In this document: positions 15,876-23,662 of the stretch, one piece after another
How the letters are laid out: each line of letters opens with the position of its first letter
Position numbering within the stretch: the first letter of the stretch is position 1
Source: Deltaproteobacteria bacterium
GTDB lineage: Bacteria; Desulfobacterota; Desulfobaccia; Desulfobaccales; 0-14-0-80-60-11
DNA length: 48,613 nt
Direction: 5' to 3'
Assembly (NCBI GenBank): GCA_030018495.1
Contig: JASEFS010000027.1
Location: forward strand, 1-48,613
Translations under genes and position numbers: made by a program
The notes under the pieces: generated by a model
Told to the model about the DNA's origin: nothing
What the model saw: the letters and a program-made list of their open reading frames with translations, nothing else
The model's database searches: none

Positions 15876-17523
15876 CCTGTTCTCGCAAGATGCGGCGCAG
15901 CACCTTGCCTACCATGCTCTTGGGCAATTCCCGGCGAAATTCTATAATTTTCGGGATCTTGTAAACTGCCAGACGGGCGCGGCAGTACTCCAAAATCTCC
16001 TCTGCTGTTGGATTGCCGCCCTCCCGGGGCACGATCACCGCTTTTACCAATTCTCCCCGATAGGAGTCCGTCACGCCGTAAACCACGGCTTCCTGCACTC
16101 CGGGATGCTGGTAAAGGGCCTCCTCCACCTCACGGGGGAAGATTTTGAAGCCCGCGCTGATGATCATGTCTTTCTTACGGTCGATTATATAAAAATAACC
16201 GTCTTCATCCATCCTGGCAAGATCGCCGGTATAAAGCCAGCCGTCCCGCAGGACCAGCGAGGTCTCGTCGGGCCTGCCCCAGTAGCCCTGCATTACCTGC
16301 GGTCCCCGGATGCACAGTTCCCCCACTTCCCCCACCGGCACCTCCTCAGTCCCGGTCAGGTCGTCCATGATCTTGGCGTCGGTATTCGGAAAGGGCAAAC
16401 CGATGCTTCCCCAGGGACGCCGGCCTTCATAGGGATTGAAATGGGTCACCGGGCTGGCTTCGGTCAGGCCGTAGCCCTCCATGATGCGGCAGTTGGAGAT
16501 GGCTTCAAATTTTTCCCGCACTTCCCGGGGCAGTGGAGCCGAGCCGCTGACGCAGACCCACAGGCTGGACAGATCGATTCCGCCTAATTCCGGGCGGTTG
16601 ATAAGGGCCACAAACAGAGTGGGCACCCCCGGCAGGATGGTGGGCCGATGCTTTTTCAGAATATGCAAAAATTCCTTGACCTCGAAGCGCGGCACCAGAA
16701 TCACTTCGGCTGCCTGGGAGATGCTCCAATTGAGGCACACGGTGAGGCCGAAGACGTGAAAAAAGGGCAGCAAGCCCACCACCCTTTCAGCGCCGTAGCG
16801 CACCCGCGGCATCCAGGCATTGATCTGGTCCACGTTGGCCATAAGATTGGCGTGGCTCAGGATGGCGGCCTTGGGAATGCCGGTGGTGCCGCCGGTGTAC
16901 TGGAGGATGGCGGTGTGGTGATATTCGGCCTGCGCGGACTCGGTTAGGGGCGCGGCGTTCAGGAGCGGAGCCCAGGCCGACCTGCCTGGCCGGGCTGCAA
17001 AACCGCAAGGGAGCCCCTGCCACCTTGCCTTTAAAGGGTAGACCCAGGACAGGGGCCAGGGCAGATAATCGGCCAGCCGCGCCACCAGGACCTGCTCCGG
17101 TTTGGCGTCCGCCGCAATTTCATCAACTTTGGGGAGCAGATGGTCGAGGACCACCAGGAAGCGGGCCCCGGAATCGACAAGCTGCTGCCCGATTTCCTTG
17201 GGGCTGAACAGAGGGTTCATGAGCACCACTATGGCGCCCAGGTGCAGCGCGGCATAGTAGGTCACCACCAGTTGGGGGCAGTTGGGGAGCAGGATGGCCA
17301 AGCGGTCGCCGGGGCGCAAGCCCAAATCCTTGAGGCCCTGTGCAACCCGCAGCACCTGCTCGCGCAGGACGCCGTATGTCAGAGTTTTGCCGAAAAAGAC
17401 CAGGGCGGTTTGGGCGGGAGCGCGGGCCGCGGCCTGCTCCAGGAGCCAGGGGATGGAGCGGGGCGCCAGTTCCACCGTCCGTGGAACGCCGGGATCATAG
17501 TGTCGCAGCCAGGGGGAGGTCAT
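15850..17523 (-). CDS. fadD: Long-chain fatty-acid-CoA ligase (AMP-forming)
   Basis: 557-residue member of the acyl-adenylate-forming superfamily. It activates a fatty acid with ATP and joins it to CoA. Motifs: the P-loop-like YTGGTTGIPKAA (about 210-221), the A5 motif MEGYGLTEASPVTHFNP, the A7 motif GWLYTGDLARMDEDGYFYI with the ribose-binding Asp, and the C-terminal lysine in MVGKVLRR (A10), which is essential for adenylation. Length and the acyl-binding region fit FadD rather than acetyl-CoA synthetase. No N-terminal membrane helix is apparent. It begins at ATG 17523, 36 bp after slyD, and overlaps DUF2062 at its end. In an anaerobe it could serve fatty-acid activation for beta-oxidation or lipid recycling. 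Confidence 0.9.
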   Translation of the reverse strand: MTSPWLRHYDPGVPRTVELAPRSIPWLLEQAAARAPAQTALVFFGKTLTYGVLREQVLRVAQGLKDLGLRPGDRLAILLPNCPQLVVTYYAALHLGAIVVLMNPLFSPKEIGQQLVDSGARFLVVLDHLLPKVDEIAADAKPEQVLVARLADYLPWPLSWVYPLKARWQGLPCGFAARPGRSAWAPLLNAAPLTESAQAEYHHTAILQYTGGTTGIPKAAILSHANLMANVDQINAWMPRVRYGAERVVGLLPFFHVFGLTVCLNWSISQAAEVILVPRFEVKEFLHILKKHRPTILPGVPTLFVALINRPELGGIDLSSLWVCVSGSAPLPREVREKFEAISNCRIMEGYGLTEASPVTHFNPYEGRRPWGSIGLPFPNTDAKIMDDLTGTEEVPVGEVGELCIRGPQVMQGYWGRPDETSLVLRDGWLYTGDLARMDEDGYFYIIDRKKDMIISAGFKIFPREVEEALYQHPGVQEAVVYGVTDSYRGELVKAVIVPREGGNPTAEEILEYCRARLAVYKIPKIIEFRRELPKSMVGKVLRRILREQDENKQFQQ

Positions 17524-17559
17524 CAATTATACCCGCCGGGCGCGGTGGTATGGAAGTTT

Positions 17560-18039
17560 TCAGCTCTGGCAACTGCTGCAGGAGCACTGGCCCTTGAGAT
17601 CGGCCTCCGTGGCTTCTCTAACGTGTTTTACGGTAAAATCGATGTCCACCTCTTTGCCGGCCAAAGGATGGTTGAAGTCGATGACTACCGCGTCCGGCTT
17701 GACCTCGGAAACCACAAAGTAAACCGGATGATTTTCCTCGTCCATGGTTTCAAAGACCAGTCCCGGGCGCAAATCCTCCTGGCCCTCAAAATCAGCCCGG
17801 TCCACTTCCGTGATGAGTTCCTCATCCACCTCGCCGTAAGCCTCTTCGGGGGAGAGATGGACGCTTTTGCCTTCATTCGCCTCCATTCCTATCATGGCTT
17901 CTTCAAAAGCCGGCGGCATAATACCATGTCCGAGGCAAAAGGAGATGGTCTCCGGGGTGCCGTCCTGGGGAAAGGTCTGGCCGTTTTTCAGGCGAATGAG
18001 GTAATCGATGGTGACAAAAGATTTTTCGCTAACCTTCAC
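17560..18039 (-). CDS. slyD: FKBP-type peptidyl-prolyl isomerase, SlyD-like
   Basis: 159 residues. The pattern matches SlyD: an FKBP half-domain (VTIDYLIRLKNGQTF; CLGHGIMPPAFEEAMIGM), an inserted flap (about 70-125) with YGEVDEELI, and the return strand VVIDFNHPLAGKEVDIDFTV. SlyD is a cytosolic prolyl isomerase and chaperone; in E. coli it also delivers nickel for [NiFe]-hydrogenase maturation through a Cys/His-rich tail. Here the tail is short but ends in CSCSSCQS, three Cys that could bind metal. With a [NiFe]-hydrogenase in the same window this is suggestive only. The start is GTG 18039 with GGAGGGAG just upstream. Confidence 0.9.
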   Translation of the reverse strand: MKVSEKSFVTIDYLIRLKNGQTFPQDGTPETISFCLGHGIMPPAFEEAMIGMEANEGKSVHLSPEEAYGEVDEELITEVDRADFEGQEDLRPGLVFETMDEENHPVYFVVSEVKPDAVVIDFNHPLAGKEVDIDFTVKHVREATEADLKGQCSCSSCQS

Positions 18040-18157
18040 GCTCCCTCCGAGCGGCTCTTGGGCCGCGCCAAAGCCTTAAGACGCAAAGGGGGGAAAAGGC
18101 GTCAGGCCAAAGCCGCTTTTCCCCCGATGGATGATTATTTGCAGCAAAAAAGCGGTT

Positions 18158-18793
18158 CTAATCTTTGGTTCCCAAAATAATGCGGCCGGTGTTCAGCAGG
18201 TTGCACCGGATGGCTTTCTCCACCTTGATGCCGGAGTCTTCCATGACTTTGATGACGTCCAAGTCCGTGGTGAAGCCGATGCGGACGAAAATGGGCGCCA
18301 TGAGATCTTCCAGCCGGTTCCAATAGTTGCCGTTTTGGCCGCGGGTGTGGTTGACCACGATGATCTGCCCGCCGGGCTTGGCCACGCGGAGCATTTCCCG
18401 GCAAACCCGATGCGGGTCCTGCACGGTGGTGATGACGTAAGCCGCCATGACCACGTCGAAATTGTTGTCAGGAAATTCCAGGTTCGCGGCGTCCATGACA
18501 TGAAATTCAAATTTGCTGCCGCTGTTGAGCTTTGCCGCTTTTTCCCGAGCCTTCTGGATCATCGGGGCCGAGATGTCAATGCCCACCAATTCCGTCTGCG
18601 GAGGGTAAAACTCCAGGGTGGAGCCGGGGCCCACGCCCACCTCCAGGATCTTCTGATGCGGCCGCTGCTTCAAATATTTGAAGGACTGGCGGCGGCCGGG
18701 AGACAGGAGATGCCCAAAAACATGGTCGTAAAAGGGTGAGTAAAAAGAATATAATTTTTCCATATAACTCGGACAAACTTTACATTTCATCAT
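18158..18793 (-). CDS. Class I AdoMet-dependent methyltransferase (PmtA/UbiE-like)
   Basis: 211 residues with a Rossmann methyltransferase fold: motif I LEVGVGPGST (about 50-59), motif II acidic residue in LVGIDISAPMI, motif III MDAANLEFPDNNFDVV and the post-motif RVAKPGGQIIVVNH. The N-terminus (YSFYSPFYDHVFGHLLSPGR) resembles bacterial phosphatidylethanolamine N-methyltransferases of the PmtA group and UbiE-like enzymes. The substrate may therefore be a lipid or quinone, but this cannot be settled from sequence. The start at 18793 has AGAGGAA upstream. It is followed by slyD on the same strand after about 118 bp that includes an imperfect long inverted repeat (AACCGCTTTT/AAAAGCGGC). Confidence 0.85.
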   Translation of the reverse strand: MMKCKVCPSYMEKLYSFYSPFYDHVFGHLLSPGRRQSFKYLKQRPHQKILEVGVGPGSTLEFYPPQTELVGIDISAPMIQKAREKAAKLNSGSKFEFHVMDAANLEFPDNNFDVVMAAYVITTVQDPHRVCREMLRVAKPGGQIIVVNHTRGQNGNYWNRLEDLMAPIFVRIGFTTDLDVIKVMEDSGIKVEKAIRCNLLNTGRIILGTKD

Positions 18794-18919
18794 GGTTCCT
18801 CTTGTATAGCGATGATTTCCTTGGAAGATATATGGCAGGCCTAAGCTCGAACAGAAGAATTCTATCGCAACTTTGACGAAAAAGTAAATGCATTTTTTCT
18901 CGAAGACACAAAAGACGCC

Positions 18920-19132
18920 TCACCGGGAAATTATCTCCCATGTGTCCGGCAGCGGCTGATAGCGCAGCAGATAAGTAGAGCCGTCGTCAGCGGCCACTTT
19001 AAAAAAGAGGTAATCCGGAGTTTGCCACCTGTCCAGAACCCTTTGCACTTCCCGCCAGCGGCCCTGCCAAAAAAACCTCCGGGGCCGCTCATGAAGCCGG
19101 GAGCCGGAGTATGTTTTCACTTTAACAACCAT
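18920..19132 (-). CDS. Small basic protein of unknown function (70 aa)
   Basis: 70 residues from ATG 19132; a GTG start at 19183 would add 17 residues. The protein is rich in Arg, Trp and Tyr (RPRRFFWQGRWREVQRVLDR, then YLFFKVAADDGSTYLLRYQP and a terminal TWEIISR). Alternating hydrophobic and polar residues suggest a small beta-barrel. I do not assign a family. Codon use and the regular amphipathic pattern make it look like a real gene, but no good ribosome binding site is visible at either start. It lies between fabF, transcribed in the other direction, and the methyltransferase. Confidence 0.55.
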   Translation of the reverse strand: MVVKVKTYSGSRLHERPRRFFWQGRWREVQRVLDRWQTPDYLFFKVAADDGSTYLLRYQPLPDTWEIISR

Positions 19133-19313
19133 GGTAAGGAGAGCAGCAATTTTCTCCGGTATTTTTAAAACAGAGGCAAGCACAGAGGCGGCTCACTTGA
19201 AGCAACCTGGGCCGCCCCCTAACAGCAAAAAGGCACGTGCCATTTCACATGGTTTTTGTTAAGGTAATTCGTACACCTCGCTTCGGCAATACCGAACCGG
19301 GAAGCGCCTGTCT

Positions 19314-19363
19314 GCTGAGGGCCGTAAGGCTCTTGCACCTCCTGCGGAGGCAGAGGCGTCAGC
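19314..19363 (+). other. Potential three-way-junction structure upstream of fabF
   Basis: The outer arms GCTGA/TCAGC (19314-19318/19359-19363) enclose two hairpins: GGGCC-GTAA-GGCTC (19319-19332) and CCTCC-TGC-GGAGG (19338-19350). A further TTCGG/CCGAA hairpin lies just upstream, near 19282-19296. The probable fabF promoter (TATACT near 19410) is downstream of it, so it may not be in the fabF mRNA. No known RNA family is recognised. Confidence 0.3.
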
Positions 19364-19446
19364 TTTATGCAGCGGCAAAAGTTTTAAATATTTTTCAGTT
19401 TTAATATATATATACTTGTTGTATGGCTTGGGGAGGTTCTTCGCAC

Positions 19447-20757
19447 ATGTCTGGAAAGCAACCTGTAGATCTGAGGCGGGTGGTGGTCACCGGCCTGGGC
19501 ATGGTAACTTCCATGGGGCTTGACGTCCCGACTGTCTGGTCCCGACTGTTGGCCGGTGAATCGGGAGTAAGCCGACTCAATATTTATAATGATGAACTGC
19601 TGCAAAGGTTTAAAGCTCCGGATGATTTCCCGGTCATCGGCGGCGAAGTGACGAATTTCGATTTAAGGGAGATCCTGCAGGCGCGCAAGCAAGATGTCAC
19701 CAAGGATGACATGAAACAGGTCAAGTATACCGACCGCTTCACCCAGTTTGCCTTGGCCGCGTCGTTAGAGGCCATACAGGACTCCGGGCTGAACCTGGAG
19801 GAGGAAAACCCGGAGCGGGCCGGGGTGATAATCGCCAGCGGCATGGGCGGGGTAGGCTCCTGGGAAGAGTCCATGTACCGGCTCATTAATGAAGGCGTGC
19901 GCCGGGTGTCGCCTTTTCTGGTGCCCAAGATGATTCCCAACCTGGCCGCAGGCAATGTCTCCATCAGCTTCAAGGCCAAAGGTCCCAACATCGCCCTGTC
20001 CACTGCGTGCGCGGCCGGCTCCCACGCCATCGGCATGGCCCTGCGTTCCATCCAGTTGGGAGAAGCCGAACTCATGGCTGCCGGGGGCAGCGAAGCGGCC
20101 ATCACTCCCTTGACCATCACCGGCTTTTACCGTATGGGCGCCCTGGCTACGGGCTACAACGACAATCCGGCCGCGGCCAGCCGGCCTTTCGACATCCAGC
20201 GCACCGGCTTTGTCATGTCCGAAGGCGCGGGAATCCTGGTGCTGGAGGAACTGGAGCACGCCCTGGCCCGAAAGGCGCGCATCTATGCGGAACTCATCGG
20301 TTTCGGCATGACCGGGGACGCTTACCATATCACCGACCCTCACATGGAGGGGGCCATGCGCTGCATCCAGATTGCTTTGAAAGATGCAGGTATAACCCCC
20401 GATCTCATCGACTACGTCAACCCCCACGCCACCGCCACGCCGGTGGGAGACCGCAACGAAGCCAAGGCCCTGATGCAGATTTTTCGGGACAAGCGCCCCC
20501 TGATCAGCGCCACCAAGTCCATGACCGGCCATCTTCTGGGCGCGGCCGGCGCGGTGGAGGCCATCTTTACGGTGCTCACCTTAAGGGACGGCAAAGTTCC
20601 CCCCACCTTGAACCTCGAGGAAGTGGATCCGGAATGCGAGGGGCTCGATTACGTCCCGGATAAGGCGCGCGCTGCGGACATCCGCTACGCCTTGTCCAAT
20701 TCCTTTGGGTTCGGCGGCACCAACGCCTCCCTGGTGTTCAAGCGGTTTGATGGCTGA
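19447..20757 (+). CDS. fabF: Beta-ketoacyl-ACP synthase II (FabF)
   Basis: 436 residues from ATG 19447, preceded by GGAGG 10 nt upstream; an upstream ATG at 19423 lacks a ribosome binding site. FabF condenses malonyl-ACP with acyl-ACP in fatty-acid elongation. All catalytic motifs are present: the nucleophile Cys188 in STACAAGSHAIG, the first His in NPHATATPVGD, the Lys/second His in KSMTGHLLGAAG, and the C-terminal glycine-rich loop SNSFGFGGTNA. Length is a little above the usual 410-415, owing to the region around residues 50-95. No other fab genes are adjacent, so this is a standalone copy. A TATACT -10-like box sits at about 19410. Confidence 0.94.
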   Translation: MSGKQPVDLRRVVVTGLGMVTSMGLDVPTVWSRLLAGESGVSRLNIYNDELLQRFKAPDDFPVIGGEVTNFDLREILQARKQDVTKDDMKQVKYTDRFTQFALAASLEAIQDSGLNLEEENPERAGVIIASGMGGVGSWEESMYRLINEGVRRVSPFLVPKMIPNLAAGNVSISFKAKGPNIALSTACAAGSHAIGMALRSIQLGEAELMAAGGSEAAITPLTITGFYRMGALATGYNDNPAAASRPFDIQRTGFVMSEGAGILVLEELEHALARKARIYAELIGFGMTGDAYHITDPHMEGAMRCIQIALKDAGITPDLIDYVNPHATATPVGDRNEAKALMQIFRDKRPLISATKSMTGHLLGAAGAVEAIFTVLTLRDGKVPPTLNLEEVDPECEGLDYVPDKARAADIRYALSNSFGFGGTNASLVFKRFDG

Positions 20758-20872
20758 ACGGGATATTTCATCAGACTGTAGGCCGGGCGTTTTCCGACCC
20801 GAATTATTCGGGCCGGAAGGGGGTCAGGATTTAAGCTATCTCCAGTAAAATCTGGAGCCTGTCACAACCGGG

Positions 20873-22336
20873 ATGCCCAAAGAGAACGAGCCAGAAACCA
20901 TTCGCATTGCCGTTATTGTCGACCGCGAGCGCGCCGGCTGCCTGCCCCTTGCCCTGCCCTACTCCGCGCTGGGATATCCCATGACCCAGGTGGATTTTTT
21001 CAAGGGCCCCCATAAGCCTGAAGCCCGCTCCCCGGCCAGATCCTTGCCTGAATGCCGGCCCGAAGCCGTGCTTCTGGGCTTTGTCCCGGACCATCCCGTC
21101 CAGCCGCCCCGGCCCCTGGAGGAATTGGACCCTGATGCCTATGATCTTATTCTGGATTGGCAAAACTGGACCGCCGAGATCCCCGGTTTTCCTCCCGAAG
21201 GCCTGGAGAATCTCATCACCGGGCCCGGTGTTCCGGCCCTGGAACAGGTGTTGTGCCAGTTTCATGAAATCCGCCAGAAAATCGAAATCAATTCGGGCAT
21301 TCTGTTAAACACCACTGACGCCATCGTCACCATCGACGAAAATCACCGCATTATCGGCTACAATTTCGGGGCCGAGAAGATGTTCGGATATCCCAGGAGG
21401 GAGGCCATCGGCCAGGATTTGAAGATTATTATCCCGCCTCCGCACAAAGAAGTGCACCAGGAATACGTACGCCGCTACCTGGCCACCCGGGAGCCCAAGG
21501 TCATCGGCAAACACGTGCAGCTCACGGCGCAGCGCAAGGACGGCTCCGAATTTCCCATGAGCATCTCTTTTTCGGTGGCCGAAATCCGGGGCAACCTGTA
21601 CTTCACCGGCATCGTCCGGGACATCACCGAATACAAGTTGATTGAGGAACGGATGCTTCAATCCGAGCGCCTGGCCGCGGTGGGCAACACCGTCAGCCAC
21701 ATTGCCCACGAAATCAAAAATCCCCTGGCCATCATCGGCGGCTTCGCCCGGCAGCTCCAAAAAGCCGAGAGCCTGGGCAACAGGGACAAGGAAAAACTGA
21801 ACATCATCATTGAAGAGGTAGTGCGCCTGGAGGAAATGATCGCCGAAATGCGGGATTTCGTGCGGCGCCCGGCGGCCAAAAAGCAAACAGGCGATCTGGA
21901 AAAGCTCCTGGAGGAGACCCTGGGCCTCTTCCAAAACGCCTTTAAGGAACAGCGCATCAAAGTGCGGCGGACCCGGAAAAGCCCCCTGCCGCCTCTCAAT
22001 TTCGACCCGCAGCAAATGCACCAGGTCCTGATCAATCTGTTCAAGAATTCCCTGGAGGCCATGCCCAGGGGAGGCGAACTGACGATAGTCACCCGGGTGC
22101 GGGACGGCCAGGCGGAAATAAGCATCTCGGACACCGGCGAAGGCATGACCCCGGAGGTGAAGGCTAAAATTTTCCAGCCGTACTTCACCACCAAAGAGAA
22201 GGGCACCGGGTTGGGCCTGGTCATCTGCCGCAACATCCTGGAGGAGCACGGCGGCCGCCTTCTCGCGGAAAGCACGCCGGGCCAGGGTTCCACCTTTATC
22301 ATGCAACTCCCCTTGGAACAATCCCCGGCCGGGTGA
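20873..22336 (+). CDS. PAS-domain sensor histidine kinase
   Basis: 487 residues without membrane segments. Residues 1-130 form an unrecognised N-terminal region (possibly a degenerate alpha/beta domain, IRIAVIVDRERAG...YDLILDWQNW). A short coiled linker and a PAS domain follow (about 142-255; NTTDAIVTIDENHRIIGYN). The kinase core has His279 in SHIAHEIKNPLAIIGG, the N box FKNSLEAMPRGG, the G1 box ISISDTGEGM and the G2 box GTGLGLVICRNILEEHGG. No receiver domain and no adjacent regulator gene are present, so the partner is elsewhere. It follows fabF after about 115 bp on the same strand; the start ATG 20873 has only a distant GGAG. Confidence 0.9.
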   Translation: MPKENEPETIRIAVIVDRERAGCLPLALPYSALGYPMTQVDFFKGPHKPEARSPARSLPECRPEAVLLGFVPDHPVQPPRPLEELDPDAYDLILDWQNWTAEIPGFPPEGLENLITGPGVPALEQVLCQFHEIRQKIEINSGILLNTTDAIVTIDENHRIIGYNFGAEKMFGYPRREAIGQDLKIIIPPPHKEVHQEYVRRYLATREPKVIGKHVQLTAQRKDGSEFPMSISFSVAEIRGNLYFTGIVRDITEYKLIEERMLQSERLAAVGNTVSHIAHEIKNPLAIIGGFARQLQKAESLGNRDKEKLNIIIEEVVRLEEMIAEMRDFVRRPAAKKQTGDLEKLLEETLGLFQNAFKEQRIKVRRTRKSPLPPLNFDPQQMHQVLINLFKNSLEAMPRGGELTIVTRVRDGQAEISISDTGEGMTPEVKAKIFQPYFTTKEKGTGLGLVICRNILEEHGGRLLAESTPGQGSTFIMQLPLEQSPAG

Positions 22337-22477
22337 AAGACCTTTCAACCTGGTTTATAATATCCATCATCCGGCAGCAGCTTAAAAGGCTTCCCGGTCC
22401 ATCCGCAGCGCGGGGGGCGAACCACCGCTGCAGAAGCTTCCTGGACTGATGACGGGATTTTGGGGGAAAATATTTTG

Positions 22478-22503
22478 TTATCCTGAACGAAAGTGAAGGA
22501 TCT
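22478..22503. repeat. Dispersed-repeat-like sequence over the dppD translation start
   Basis: The stretch TTATCCTGAACGAAAGTGAA followed by GGATCT resembles the short dispersed repeat TGTCATTCTGAGCGAAGCGAAGAATCT seen between genes in many bacterial genomes. Here it supplies the AAGGA that probably serves as ribosome binding site for the ABC ATPase gene. Only one copy is in the window, so repeat status relies on recall of the general pattern. Confidence 0.35.
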
Positions 22504-22513
22504 AGAATCAAGA

Positions 22514-23563
22514 ATGGACTTATCGACCTTGCTTGTTGACTCTTCAGGAGTGCCAGCCGGTCACGCCCCTGACCACAAAGCGTCGACGCCTTTAAGTTCC
22601 GCGCTTTTGGAAATCCGCGATCTTCAGGTCCACTTCCACCTACCCGCCGGCCGCCTCCGGGCCGTGGGCGGCGTCAATCTGACGCTGTCGCCCGGTGAAA
22701 CCCTGGGCCTGGTGGGGGAATCCGGTTGCGGCAAAACCGTCACCGCCTTGTCCATCCTGCGCCTCATCCCCTGCCCGCCGGGGGAGATAAACGGGAAAAT
22801 TCTTTTTGCCGGGAAAGACTTGCTCAGGCTGCCGGAGGCGCGTCTCAGGGATATCCGCGGCGACCGCATTGCCATGGTCTTCCAGGAGCCGATGACTGCG
22901 CTCAACCCGGTGTTCACCATCGGGGAGCAGGTGGCCGAAGGCCTCAGGCAGCATCGGGCCCTCTCCCATCGGGAGGCCATGACCGAAGCCGCCTGGATTC
23001 TGGCTAAGGTGGGCCTGCCCGAGCCTTCCCGGCGCCTGTCGCAGTATCCCCACCAGCTCTCCGGGGGTCTGCGCCAGAGGGTCCTGATCGCCATGGCCTT
23101 GGCCTGCGATCCGGAACTGCTGATCGCCGACGAACCCACCACCGCCCTGGATGTCACCATTCAGGCCCAGATCCTGGCGTTGCTCAAATCTCTCAGGCAG
23201 GAGCTGGGGCTGGCCGTGCTCTTCATCACCCACAACCTGGGAATAGTGGCCCAGACCGCGGACCGGGTGGCGGTGATGTACGCCGGCCTCATCGTGGAGG
23301 AGGCCCCCACCCGGGAACTTTTCAGGAATACGGCACACCCCTACACCCAGGGGTTGTTAACCTCCGTGCCCAAATTGGACTTCCATCACCCTCCGGGAGC
23401 GGCCCTGGCCACCATAGCCGGCCAGGTCCCCAACCTATACGAACCGCCCCCGGGCTGCCTGTTTGCAGCCCGTTGTCCCAGCGCCATGCCCCGGTGCGCC
23501 GAGGAGCCCCCCTGGCTGGAGATCGCCCCCGGCCACCGGGTGCGCTGCTGGCTGTATGCCTGA
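22514..23563 (+). CDS. dppD: Oligopeptide/dipeptide ABC transporter ATPase (DppD/OppD)
   Basis: 349 residues from ATG 22514; GTG 22493 in the same frame is an alternative. It is a nucleotide-binding subunit of a peptide/nickel-type importer. Motifs: Walker A GESGCGKT, Q-loop VFQEPMTALNPVF, signature LSGGLRQRVLIAMAL, Walker B LLIADEPTTALDV and the H-loop ITHNLG. The C-terminus has the oligopeptide-transporter extension with paired Cys (GCLFAARCPSAMPRC), typical of DppD/OppD. The N-terminal 35 residues before LLEIRDLQVHF are longer than usual. Its normal partner DppF is at 27041, separated by kimA and a membrane protein, and no permease or binding-protein gene is in the window. Confidence 0.92.
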   Translation: MDLSTLLVDSSGVPAGHAPDHKASTPLSSALLEIRDLQVHFHLPAGRLRAVGGVNLTLSPGETLGLVGESGCGKTVTALSILRLIPCPPGEINGKILFAGKDLLRLPEARLRDIRGDRIAMVFQEPMTALNPVFTIGEQVAEGLRQHRALSHREAMTEAAWILAKVGLPEPSRRLSQYPHQLSGGLRQRVLIAMALACDPELLIADEPTTALDVTIQAQILALLKSLRQELGLAVLFITHNLGIVAQTADRVAVMYAGLIVEEAPTRELFRNTAHPYTQGLLTSVPKLDFHHPPGAALATIAGQVPNLYEPPPGCLFAARCPSAMPRCAEEPPWLEIAPGHRVRCWLYA

Positions 23564-23662
23564 TATTGGCTCCGACATTTCCCGGTCTAAGGCTGCCCGA
23601 AGAAAATGGTATAAAGGGGCGGCGCCACAGCAATTTAATTTCAGTAATTCGGCTTTCATCCC

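Noticed and set aside
21305-22348. 347-codon minus-strand frame opposite the PAS kinase
   Set aside because: Antisense of the kinase core with His- and Gly-rich composition typical of a reverse-strand shadow.
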